A DNA stretch of 59,030 nucleotides from a virus. The notes under the pieces are model-generated. The model was given only the letters and a program-made list of their open reading frames with translations, did no database searches and had not been told where the DNA came from. The DNA is taken from positions 1 through 59,030 of the IMG/VR virus record IMGVR_UViG_3300043775_003319; one strand, 5' to 3'. Below are positions 42,408 through 52,800 of the stretch, piece after piece. The position numbers were made by a program, and so were the translations under genes. Numbering within the stretch: the first letter of the stretch is position 1; each line of letters begins with the position of its first letter.

Positions 42408-43934
42408 ATGAGTAAAACTTGTCATGATTGTGGAAAAGAATTTGCAATGCCGTTAGCGTATTACATAAATCCTTTGACAATTGTCAAAACTGGTGGAGAA
42501 ATGATTAAACGTGCAGATGGCTCTTATTCAAAAAGAGGTCTTTGGGATAACATACGTGCAAACAAAGGTTCTGGAAAAGCTCCTACTAAAGAGATGCTTG
42601 AACAAGAACGTAAAATAAAATCTAAACAAATGGGTGGAGATTCTCAAAATGAAATTGTTAAGTTGATTAAAATGTATGCTCAAATGCATAATGTTGATCC
42701 TCAAGTTATTGTGCAAAAATTACAAGAACTTGATGAGTATCAGCAAGAACAAGCATTACAGTCAATGGTTGCAGAAATACAACAAAACAGTGGTGCAGAA
42801 CAAGAAGCACCTATGTCTTATGCAAATAATGATGAAAATACTGAAATGCAATCTTATCAAGTAGGAGGCGCTTATGATTATAAGACAACAGGAGGATATG
42901 GATATCGAGGAGCTGCAGGTATAGGTGAAGGAATGCCTAATATATTACCAGCAATAAATACTGTTGCTTCTGGTGATTCAGATTTAGCAGGAGGAATAAA
43001 AGCTATAACTGGAGTGTTAGGACTTGCATCAGGTTTAGCAGGTTCAGCTTTAGGATATGGAAAATCAGCACAATGGGTTGGTAATAAAATAAAACCTGGA
43101 AGCAACATATTAGAAAAAACAAATAACACTTTAAGAAATGTTGTTGACTTTGGTGTTGATGCAGGTTATGGTTATCCTTTAAATAGAAATGATATTTCTA
43201 AAACAAACAATAACACACCAAATCCATACATTGATTATTCTAAAGTGTCAAATACAGACTTTACTAAAATGCCTGTATACAATGATAATCCTAATCATAA
43301 AAATACAATGGTAGGTAAATATGGAGGGTATCTTCCTAAACATCAAGGAATTATTCCAGGTGTTTCTAGCACAGTAGGCGATGGATCAGCAGGAATGATG
43401 ATGAACGATGGTTCTGCTAATTACAATGATGGATATTATCAAGCATATACACAAGACAATAATGCTTATAATAAAGTTGATTATAATAAACAATACATGA
43501 ACATGTCTTTAAAAGATGAGCAACTAAAAAAACAAAAAGATACTACTTTTAATAAGGTTTCTGACAACAATGGTTCTGACTTTAGTGGTATGGAATATGC
43601 TCAAAAAGCCATTACAGGTCTTGGTTCTTTCAATAGTTATTTAGACTGGAGAGAAAACAAAAGAAGACAAAGAGATTATGAAGACATGTTAAAAACAACA
43701 GGTAATACTGATTTTAGACTTGCTTCAAATGCTCCAAATCCTTATGGTAATTACACACTTAACGTGGGACCTGCAAATAATTTTCAATTAGGTATGACAA
43801 CTCCTATTCAGGATTTTGGTACTACTGCAAAATATGGTGGACAAGCATTTGCTGAAGGTGGAGAATATCAAGTATCAGAAGATGAATTATTACAACTTAT
43901 GCAGAACGGTGCTGAGATTGAATTCGTCAATTAA
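42408..43934 (+). CDS. probable virion cargo/internal protein, 508 aa
   Basis: N-terminal CHDCGKEF (residues 5-12) is a half zinc knuckle. A helical Gln/Glu segment at about 75-135 (VQKLQELDEYQQEQALQSM) and a Gly/Ala-rich hydrophobic patch at about 190-222 follow. x-Gly-Gly motifs are at about 31, 75, 153, 305 and 478. The segment KYGGYLPKHQGIIPGVSSTV at 304-323 is nearly repeated in the next protein (about 530-549). An acidic end resembles a packaging or processing signal. No function can be named, but shared motifs tie it to its large neighbours. Confidence 0.55.
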   Translation: MSKTCHDCGKEFAMPLAYYINPLTIVKTGGEMIKRADGSYSKRGLWDNIRANKGSGKAPTKEMLEQERKIKSKQMGGDSQNEIVKLIKMYAQMHNVDPQVIVQKLQELDEYQQEQALQSMVAEIQQNSGAEQEAPMSYANNDENTEMQSYQVGGAYDYKTTGGYGYRGAAGIGEGMPNILPAINTVASGDSDLAGGIKAITGVLGLASGLAGSALGYGKSAQWVGNKIKPGSNILEKTNNTLRNVVDFGVDAGYGYPLNRNDISKTNNNTPNPYIDYSKVSNTDFTKMPVYNDNPNHKNTMVGKYGGYLPKHQGIIPGVSSTVGDGSAGMMMNDGSANYNDGYYQAYTQDNNAYNKVDYNKQYMNMSLKDEQLKKQKDTTFNKVSDNNGSDFSGMEYAQKAITGLGSFNSYLDWRENKRRQRDYEDMLKTTGNTDFRLASNAPNPYGNYTLNVGPANNFQLGMTTPIQDFGTTAKYGGQAFAEGGEYQVSEDELLQLMQNGAEIEFVN

Positions 43935-43969
43935 TAACAAAATCAGAAACAAAATAGGAAAAAACAAAT

Positions 43970-43991
43970 TATATTTGTAAATTCTAAATGT
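43970..43991 (+). promoter_or_regulatory. late-promoter candidate motif, copy 4, fused to a TATATTTG box
   Basis: TATATTTG (43970-43977) runs directly into GTAAATTCTAAATGT (43977-43991), 39 nt upstream of the ATG at 44031. This copy joins the host-type -7 box to the phage motif. It suggests that the motif includes or abuts a transcription start. Confidence 0.6.
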
Positions 43992-44030
43992 GATAGATTT
44001 ATCATTTTTAACTTTAAACTTTAAAAGTTT

Positions 44031-47000
44031 ATGTACAATATTAGAATAAAACAGCTACCAAAAAATGGTGATCAACGTAATTATAGTTTAGTTGACAGAA
44101 ACGATTTATATATTAAAGTAAATCCTGTTAATAGTGATTCCAATGTGAAAAACACTATTAGTGCAGTTCCACGCGATGAGGCTAACATAGAAGCAGAAGG
44201 TGGTGAAACTGTAATAGGTGATATTAATAACGATGGTTTTTTAGAACATAGTAAAATTGTTGGTAAAAGACATACTGAAGGAGGTGTTCCTTTAAATGTT
44301 GCACCAGGTTCTTTTATATTTTCTGATACTAAAAAGTTAAAAATTAAAGATCCCGAAGTGCTTTCTATATTTGGAATATCAAATGTTCCAAAAGGGGGAA
44401 TAACTCCTGCAAAAATTGCACAAAAGTATCCAATGAATAATTACATGAATACCATGAAAAGCAATGAGTCGGATCCTATTGCAAAACGCACTGCTACTCA
44501 AATGATGAAAAATAATCTTGAGAAGTTAGGAATGCTTGCATTAGTACAAGAATCAATGAAAGGTTTTCCTGATGGTATTCCTGCAATTGCTGAATCTGTT
44601 ATGGCAGGATTACAAGGACAGCAATCACCTGGTCAAGAACAAGGTGGAGGCAGTGCGCGTGAATCAATGGAAGGTGCTGAAAATGAAATGAAATATGGTG
44701 GTGGTTATTACCAGAATGCTGGAACAACAAAAGAAAAACAAAAAAATAAAGTAACTTCTGCTGGCAATCCTGTTGAAGGATTTAAGTTTTATAATGGAAT
44801 CACACCTGTTACAGTAACAAAAGTAAACAAAGAATATGGTGTTGAAAATCCAAACAGTCCTTATATTGAATTAAGTAATGGTGAAAGATTGACTAAAAAA
44901 CAATTTGAACAATTACTAACAAAAGGTTATTATAATTATATCCATGGTGGAATCGGTGATGTTTATACAATAAATCAAAACATACAAAAAAGAACTCTTA
45001 AAAATTCCAGCGGCAATACTGTAAAAGGTTTTGATTTGTATTCAGGTGATAAAATAAATTTTAAAGGAAATGATTATACAGTTGTAAATCCTTACGCTGA
45101 TAATTCACGTGGTTATTATGACACAATGAAACCTTTAAGAGATATGTTTGATAATACTCAAGGTATTGTTCAAGTAAGAAATAATAAAACTGGACAATAT
45201 GAGTATATCGAAGGAGAAGATTTAGCAGATGCTTATGTTTTTGATAACTCACAAGTTCCTATTTTACCAAATGAAAGTTTTAGAACTGCTTTTAAAAACA
45301 ATCAAAAACGAAGTGTTACTAATCCTGGATATGATGTTGTAAGTCCTTCATATGCATCGCAAAATAAACAAGTTTCTTACACACCTTCTGCAAATAATAC
45401 TATAAATGTAACTGGTGAAACTAATTTGCAACCTTTGGATACAACAACTGTAGTTAATAAAAAACAAGTTGTAAAGGATAACGTTCCTGTCAAAACTGCA
45501 AAAAATACATATACACCACAACGTTCTTCAAATACAAATATTGCTCCAAAAACAAATACTACAGCACCTGTTGCAAAACCTGCAGGTGTGACTACTGAAT
45601 ATGTAGATGATGAGTTTGAATATGGTGGCACTTTACCAAAACATCAAGGAACACAACCTGGTGTACCGAGTACTGTACAAGGACCTGGACCTAGTGATAA
45701 AACAATTGTTAAATGGCAAATTAATAATAAAACAGGTAATAAAAGACCTGTGTATTCTGATGGAACTTTTGGTGACATTGTTCAGTATGATGTTGCTGAC
45801 AAAGATCTTAGAACAGAAGTATCCGGCAAAGGATACGAGTTTATAGATTTAAAACCTGAGTTTAGATATCAAGGTACAACTGTTGGACATCAGACTGCAG
45901 AATCAGGATATAAAGTAGATAATGAATCAGGATTTTTATATAAAGATATTAAACCTGGAACTGCAGGTTTAGAAAATTATATGGAAATTCATTCTGATGC
46001 AATTAACGCTTTTCCAGGTGGTGCAGAAGCTTGGAAAAAAACTATGTTGGCAACACCAGGAAAAGAAAATCCTGCAATGACTCATTTGTTAAATTATCAA
46101 AACTCAGCTATTGGACTTTTATCAGGAGACAAACCATACGTAGATTTAAACAAACCAGGTGCATTAGTACCAGGTGTTGAAAACTTTAATTTACCAGGTG
46201 TTAGAAAAAAACCTGCACCTATTGAAATTCCTAAAAATAAAGAGGAAGAAATTATTGTTAATAAAATAGAAAACAAACTTCCTGTAAAAAGAAGAAGACC
46301 TTGGTGGATACAAGATTCAATGAACTACGCTGCAGCAATGACTGATATTATTAATTATTATCCTCCTGCAATGAGTAGAGTTGATCTTGAAACTCCTGGT
46401 TATGTTATTGAAGATCCTGATAGACAAATTGCAGCAATGCAAGAAATGGGTGCAAGAGCAACAGAAGCTGCTATGAATAGTACAGCAGGAAATGTTGCAG
46501 GTGCATCTTTAGCAGCTCAATCTGATCAAAGACTTGGTCAATCAGCAAATATAATTGCAGGTGTTGAAAATAGAAATGCTCAAATTGTTAATCAAGCTCT
46601 TGGAAGAAATGCTCAAATTACAAATCAAGAATCAATTCTTAATGAAAATGCTAAACAAAAATACATTGCAGACTCTGCAATAGGTAGACAAAATTATGAC
46701 AATGCTTTACGCGAACTAAAATATAGAAAAATAAAAGCATGGAACAATGGTACTACAAATTGGATGCGTCATAAACAAATGGAAGATGTATTGTTTCCAA
46801 ATGTTGGTATTGATTCTATTACAGGTGATGTTTATTTTCCAGGTGGAAGACAAGCATTTGATGCTCAAGGTAGAGAAGTATATGATCCATACATAAATCC
46901 TGCAAATCCTAATGACACATCTTCTTTATCAAAAAGAAATTTTGAAGAAAGATATAATTATTGGACATCTAAAGGTTTATCTCCAGAAGACGCTTCTCGC

Positions 47001-47183
47001 AATGCTCATTATGAAATAAATAAACAAGGTGCGGCTACAGGTTCTAAATCTGATTATGGTCAATACATGGCTGCTAATCAAACATTACCACAAGAAACAA
47101 AATACGGTGGAAGAATAAAAAAACAATATGGAGGTGTTGTATTTGATTTTGGTGCATTACCTTTGTATTTCTTTGAAGATTAA
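44031..47183 (+). CDS. large virion-cargo-like protein, 1050 aa
   Basis: The N-terminal domain (residues about 40-190) carries NIEAEGGETVIGDINNDGF, GKRHTEGGVPLNVAPGSFIFSD and KYPMNNYMNTMKSNESDPIAK, a conserved pattern I know from large phage proteins next to crAss-like tail genes. A Pro/Thr/Asn-rich middle at about 440-540 follows. A helical C-terminal third (AAMQEMGARATEAAMNSTAGN; NAQIVNQALGRNAQITNQ) resembles an internal ejection protein. x-Gly-Gly motifs lie at about 224, 531 and twice near the end (TKYGGRIKKQYGG). It begins after promoter copy 4. Confidence 0.6.
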   Translation: MYNIRIKQLPKNGDQRNYSLVDRNDLYIKVNPVNSDSNVKNTISAVPRDEANIEAEGGETVIGDINNDGFLEHSKIVGKRHTEGGVPLNVAPGSFIFSDTKKLKIKDPEVLSIFGISNVPKGGITPAKIAQKYPMNNYMNTMKSNESDPIAKRTATQMMKNNLEKLGMLALVQESMKGFPDGIPAIAESVMAGLQGQQSPGQEQGGGSARESMEGAENEMKYGGGYYQNAGTTKEKQKNKVTSAGNPVEGFKFYNGITPVTVTKVNKEYGVENPNSPYIELSNGERLTKKQFEQLLTKGYYNYIHGGIGDVYTINQNIQKRTLKNSSGNTVKGFDLYSGDKINFKGNDYTVVNPYADNSRGYYDTMKPLRDMFDNTQGIVQVRNNKTGQYEYIEGEDLADAYVFDNSQVPILPNESFRTAFKNNQKRSVTNPGYDVVSPSYASQNKQVSYTPSANNTINVTGETNLQPLDTTTVVNKKQVVKDNVPVKTAKNTYTPQRSSNTNIAPKTNTTAPVAKPAGVTTEYVDDEFEYGGTLPKHQGTQPGVPSTVQGPGPSDKTIVKWQINNKTGNKRPVYSDGTFGDIVQYDVADKDLRTEVSGKGYEFIDLKPEFRYQGTTVGHQTAESGYKVDNESGFLYKDIKPGTAGLENYMEIHSDAINAFPGGAEAWKKTMLATPGKENPAMTHLLNYQNSAIGLLSGDKPYVDLNKPGALVPGVENFNLPGVRKKPAPIEIPKNKEEEIIVNKIENKLPVKRRRPWWIQDSMNYAAAMTDIINYYPPAMSRVDLETPGYVIEDPDRQIAAMQEMGARATEAAMNSTAGNVAGASLAAQSDQRLGQSANIIAGVENRNAQIVNQALGRNAQITNQESILNENAKQKYIADSAIGRQNYDNALRELKYRKIKAWNNGTTNWMRHKQMEDVLFPNVGIDSITGDVYFPGGRQAFDAQGREVYDPYINPANPNDTSSLSKRNFEERYNYWTSKGLSPEDASRNAHYEINKQGAATGSKSDYGQYMAANQTLPQETKYGGRIKKQYGGVVFDFGALPLYFFED

Positions 47184-47204
47184 TATTTTATACATTAAAA
47201 AAAC

Positions 47205-49817
47205 ATGGCAACATTTTTAAAAGGAGTTACTGATGAGTTTCCACAAATGGATCTATATAAACCTGATTATAGTTTTCTTACACAAGTGTACGGAACTCGT
47301 CAAGGTGAATATGACCGTGGATTTGAGTATGTAAAAAATATAGTTAATTCTGCGTTAAATGATCAGTTAACTTCTGAATCAAATGAAGAATTTCGTAAAC
47401 AAGTATTTAAAAAAATACAAAGTTCTTTAAAAGATATTTCAAATTTAGATTTATCAAATCCTGCAAATATTAGTATTGCAAATTCAATAGTTGATCCAAT
47501 TACACAAGATAAAGAACTTGGTCGTGATATGGCATTGACAAAATTTTACAATAGAGAAATTGGTAAATATAATGCTTTGAAAGCAAGTGATGATCCTAAA
47601 AAAAGAGCACTTGCAAATGATTACAGCATGGCATATATGAACTATGGTATTAATGAATTAAAAAATGCTAAACGCGGTGATGGTAGTATATTAAATGCAC
47701 AACCAAAAAACTTTGTACCATTTGAAGATGTTACAGGATTTCTTGAACAACGTGTAAAAGATTTAAAATTAGAAATTGTTCAAGACAAAGTGCATGGTTT
47801 TTATAAAGTAAAAGAAACAAACGGTGTTGATGCAGGAATACCTTTTGCATTATGGGCAAAAAATGCATTAGAATCAGATGGTAGATTTAATGAACAGCTA
47901 CGTGTCATGGGATTTGTTAATGCAGAAAATGACATTAGACAAGAAATGGAAACAGGTAAAATTTCCAGAGATCAAGCATTGCAAATGGTTGCTAAAAAAT
48001 TAGAAAAACCTGTAACAGAAGAAGTTAAAAAAACCGAAATGCAGTCTAATTTATCATTAGCAGATGTTAAAGAAAAAATTGAATTGTTTGATAGAGAATA
48101 TCCTAATGGAGTACCAGCATTAAAAAAAACATATTATGATGATTTGATGCGTCAAAAAACACAATTAGAAAAAACAGCAGGTAATGCATCAAAAGACTTT
48201 TCTGATGTAACGAAAGGTGGATACGAATACATTGCTCAAAACATGCATAATATTTATAAAAATAATGCGTTAAACAAAATAGCATTAGATTGGGGTAAAA
48301 ATCACGCAAAGGTTACTGCAAAAGTTGAGATTGATCAGGATGATGTGGCAATGAATTTGTATAAAATTAAAGTTGATACAAGTTTAGCATATGCTAAAAT
48401 GAATCAAGATAAAGAACTTGCTTTTATGAAAATGGCGCAAGATGAAAAGATAGAAAATGCAAAATTAGAACTAGAAATAAAAAAGGCAGGTGCAAAAGGT
48501 GAACTACCTGTAAGCACAATTATTGGTACTTCTCAAACAACAGGTTCTATTCCTGCTGTTGATATTTTATCTGAGTCATTGGTAACTACTCGTAATGAAA
48601 TATTTTCTGACGCTTTTGATCCAAAAGATGGAGCATTAAACATTGTTGTTGGTGGAGAAAATTCTGGTAAATTTTATTCAGTAATGGACAAGGTTAAAAG
48701 AATTGCAAACAACAGTAATGAAAAATTAACTCCTGATGAATTAAAACTACTTGGTACTCTTGGTGGACACGCTGGGGTACAAGTATATAATCCTAATTCA
48801 CCAAAACTTGCTCAATCAACAATTGATGCATTAGCTGTAGGTATACATAATAAAGCAAGAAAAATTATACCTGTTCTTGCAGCACAAGGAAGTGTTCAAG
48901 ATTATAAACAACAAGTGTATATTTTAAACAACATGATGGGTAAATTTGATCAAGCTCTTTCTCAAAAAGAACAGATTGAACAAAATTATGAAAATATAGC
49001 AAAGGCAATATTAAACCCAGATGGTTCTGTAAAAGAAACATATGAAGGAAACGTAAAAGTAGTAGGTTATACTAGCAATAATTATCCTATTTTTGATTTA
49101 TCTAAATTGTCAGAAGCACAGAAAAAAGGATTAAGCATTAGAGTTTCTCCTGAGTTTAACAAACGTACAACAGGTACTACAATTACAAGATTGAATACAG
49201 GCGTTACTGCTGATGAATGGGGTAATATTTTTGGAGCAGTGGCTGCTGAAAGCGCAAGTGATGCATCTGTATTTACAAAATTTGCCAACATGAACAACAA
49301 GGCAAGAGCTGAAATGTTAGGTAACGAGTATGAAGTAAGCAGTGATCCTGTTGCTGAAACTGTAAAAATTACAGTAAGAGCTAAAAATGATAAAGAAAAA
49401 GAAGCTACAGCACCTTTAGTTGTAACTATACCATTTGAAACAATTAGCACAAATCCTTCGTTATCAAGATTTAAAAAATTTGTTAAAGAATCTACAATGA
49501 ACAAAACATCTCTTGGTGATTTTAACTCTTTGTTTCAAAATCCAACAGGAACAATAAATGCTAAAAAAACAATTAAAGATACAGGTTTTGATTTTACTGC
49601 TACTGGTAATTATGACAGATATGGTAACTATTCAGTTTCATATAGTACAAAATATTGGGATCCTGTAAAAAACAAATGGGTAAATTCAGGTGTCGATTTT
49701 ATTCCTATGAATGGTCCTGATGATGTTGATGGAATAATAGCATTAGATGAACATATTAAAACACAGTACGAAACTTATATGACTGCGTTAAAAACAATCA
49801 ATAGTAAAAAGAAATAA
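47205..49817 (+). CDS. large hypothetical virion-cargo protein, 870 aa
   Basis: No recognisable enzyme motif. Residues 1-130 begin TFLKGVTDEFPQMDLYKPD and carry YDRGFEYVKNIVNSALNDQL, followed by long charged helices with Lys/Glu heptads at about 390-440 (AYAKMNQDKELAFMKMAQDEK). The C-terminal 200 residues are beta-rich. Position within the giant-protein block and the opening pattern suggest an internal virion protein. It is 7 nt from the next gene. Confidence 0.5.
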   Translation: MATFLKGVTDEFPQMDLYKPDYSFLTQVYGTRQGEYDRGFEYVKNIVNSALNDQLTSESNEEFRKQVFKKIQSSLKDISNLDLSNPANISIANSIVDPITQDKELGRDMALTKFYNREIGKYNALKASDDPKKRALANDYSMAYMNYGINELKNAKRGDGSILNAQPKNFVPFEDVTGFLEQRVKDLKLEIVQDKVHGFYKVKETNGVDAGIPFALWAKNALESDGRFNEQLRVMGFVNAENDIRQEMETGKISRDQALQMVAKKLEKPVTEEVKKTEMQSNLSLADVKEKIELFDREYPNGVPALKKTYYDDLMRQKTQLEKTAGNASKDFSDVTKGGYEYIAQNMHNIYKNNALNKIALDWGKNHAKVTAKVEIDQDDVAMNLYKIKVDTSLAYAKMNQDKELAFMKMAQDEKIENAKLELEIKKAGAKGELPVSTIIGTSQTTGSIPAVDILSESLVTTRNEIFSDAFDPKDGALNIVVGGENSGKFYSVMDKVKRIANNSNEKLTPDELKLLGTLGGHAGVQVYNPNSPKLAQSTIDALAVGIHNKARKIIPVLAAQGSVQDYKQQVYILNNMMGKFDQALSQKEQIEQNYENIAKAILNPDGSVKETYEGNVKVVGYTSNNYPIFDLSKLSEAQKKGLSIRVSPEFNKRTTGTTITRLNTGVTADEWGNIFGAVAAESASDASVFTKFANMNNKARAEMLGNEYEVSSDPVAETVKITVRAKNDKEKEATAPLVVTIPFETISTNPSLSRFKKFVKESTMNKTSLGDFNSLFQNPTGTINAKKTIKDTGFDFTATGNYDRYGNYSVSYSTKYWDPVKNKWVNSGVDFIPMNGPDDVDGIIALDEHIKTQYETYMTALKTINSKKK

Positions 49818-49823
49818 CAAGTC

Positions 49824-52800
49824 ATGGCTGAAAACACAGAATTAGAAGCATCTGCATTAAACACTGTTGATGCGAATCAACAAGAAGATTTTGCGTCATT
49901 AATGTCATCAAATAATCAAGCACAGATGTTTTTAGATACAGAAGCACTTGCGCCTGAAACATCTTCTGATGGTCCTGGAGGAGATCCTCTTGGTGAAACA
50001 ATGCGTTATTCACAACATGTTGGTAGACAACAATTGCAAAATAAAATTGCACCTCCTACATCTCTTGTAGAATCTTTAACTTATCAAAAGTCACCTGGTA
50101 TACGCTACTTAGATGCAGATAGTATTGCAAATTTTACACAACAAGAATCATATAATCCAGATGGATTTAATCCAAAAGATCCTACTAATTATACAAGATT
50201 TGCAGCAAGAGAAACTTGGGGTACAGCGTTATCAAAAGGATTTGATTCTATGTCAAGCAAATTTGGTGCAGCGTTTAAAGAAAACTTTGTTGGTTATGGT
50301 AGATTAGGTTCTGCTCTTGCAAACATGGACATGTCATTGTTAATGGCTTCTGAAGATGAAATGATGCAACAATATTACCAAGATCAAAAGGATGCACAAA
50401 AAAACTTTGTGTTTCAAAAACCTGAAGATCAAGATAGTATTTTTTCAAAAGGAAGTGTGTCTGAATTTATTGGCAGTAGTGGTTTCATGCTTGGAACATT
50501 TGCAGCATTGTCTTTAGAAATTGCAGCAGACATACTAATCACAGCTGCTACTGTTCCTTCTGGTGGAGAAGGTGCAGCATTATTTGCTCCAACCTTTGCA
50601 AAAATAGGCGCCAATTTTGGAAGACTTATGGGTAAGGAAGCGTTAGAAGTTGGTGCAAGAGAATCTGCAGAGGCGCTTGCTAAAAAACAAAACATGTTCA
50701 GAGAAGCAGCTGAAGGATTCACATTAGGTAATAAATCTGCAGAAGAAATAAGATTATTAAATAAAATTGGAGAAGCATCTGCAATCTCTAATACAACAGG
50801 TAGTGCAGCAAGACAAGCATTAAACGATACCTTTACTGTTTTTAACGGTAATTTACCAGCAATATTGAAATCAAAAACTGTTCTTGAAATGACAGGTAAT
50901 GTTGCAAGAGGATTACCCTTGGTAGGTACAGGAATTAGATATGGTGAAAAGGTTGTCGCAGGTGTTGAAGCAGGAGTTTCAACAGCAAAATTAATGGGTA
51001 TTGGTGCGCAAGGTTTAAGACGTGTTGTACAAGAATATAATATGTCAGCTACAGAAGCATCTTTTGAAGCTGTTTCTTCATATGGAGATACATTAAACAA
51101 ACTTGTAGAAAATCATCGAATGAATAACAACGGTGATAACCCTAATGAAACACAGTTTGAAGAAATGCGTAAGTTGTCCATGGATTCAAGTGGAGCAAAT
51201 TACAAAACAAACATGGCAATATTATTAGCAACTAACAAGTTGCAATTTGGAAACATGTTTAATAAGTTTTTACCTGCTAATAAAACAATGCGAGAATTGA
51301 TTGAAGCAAGTAAAGATAATCTAGTACTTGTGGAAAAAAATGGTTTAAAGAAATTTTACAAAAAAGGATTTGCAGGAGCGTACGGTGTCACAGGACAAAT
51401 TGCACGTGACTTTGGTAAAAAAGAAGCAACATTCCAAGTAGGTAAAGCTTTCTTTAAGGACATGACAAGATTTGAACTTGTAGAAGGTTTACAAGAAAAT
51501 TTACAAAGTATTTCTGCAAATGGTTGGAAAGACTATTATATTGGTCAGTATCAAAAATCTAATTCCATATTGAGTGAGTCTTTTGGTAAAGCTTTTGAAG
51601 ATGAGATTAGTAAACAAGGTTTGAAAACATTTTTAATGGGTGCTCTTACAGGTACACTTGTCAGATTACCTGTTCACATGACAACTAAAGGATTAGAAGC
51701 TGCTTCTAATAAGCTTACTGAAAGACAGTATGCAAAAAATCCAGGAGAAAATCCTGTAGAAAGAGTAAAGAAACAATTTGATAAAGACATTGAAACTTTA
51801 AATACATTTTTTAAACAAACAGAAGAAAGAGCTTTTAAACATAAAATTGTAAATTTTGTCAATCAGGTACAAGAAGGACAGAATCAAGCAGAAGCTGCAG
51901 CAAAAGGTTTAAGATACGAATTTGAAAACAGTAGAGATAATGCATTAGTTTCTGCAATTAGTGCTGCAAAACGTACAGAATCTATTGATGTATTACAAAG
52001 AGCTGTTTCTGAAATGGGTATCGATATGACAAATGAAGATTTTGAAAAATCATTTGGAGTAAAACTTGAAGATACCAAATATGCTACACCATTAGATTTT
52101 ACAAGAAATCTTTCAAAAGATATTAAAAAATATTCTGATGTAACAGATGGCATAAGAAATAAAGTTAAAAACTTTACAGAACCAACACTGTATACACCTG
52201 GCACTAAAGATTATTTTACAGCAATGATTGCTCGTTCTGCAGAAGAAGATGCTGTTCATACTATTGCAATGAATGCTATTAAAAGTGATATGACTGCAAA
52301 ACGTGCACAACAAATATCACAAGAATTATTAAGCAATAAAAGTCTTGCTAATAGTTCTGACTATGCCATTCGTGTTTTGACAGATCCTAAATATCTTAAT
52401 GATGAAAAAGGAAACATAATATCTGAGTTAAAAATTTATGAAGAAAATTTAAAACAAAATGCAGATCCTGCTCTTACAGATAAAATTAAAAAACAAATAG
52501 AAGATAAAAAACAAGAACTTGAACATTTAAAAAAATGGCAGTCTTTTTTTAGTACAAGACCTGATGTTAACATAGGTTTAAATGCAGAAGGAGAAGTCGA
52601 AACACAAGAGAACATTGTGTTGGATACTTTTGTTGGAAAACGTATTGATAAAATGCAAACCTTAGTAGACGGTTATGGTGAACCTCTTGACATTTTTGAA
52701 ACAACTTTTGATACAAATGATAATGAAGTTATTGAAACGTTTAGACAATTGATTAATGTTAAAAATAAACAGTCAGGTTCAGATGTTCAAATTTCAGAAA

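Noticed and set aside
50429-51100. 223-aa open frame on the minus strand
   Set aside because: It is antisense to the well-supported 1670-aa gene and has Ala/Ser/Pro-rich composition, as expected for a shadow frame.
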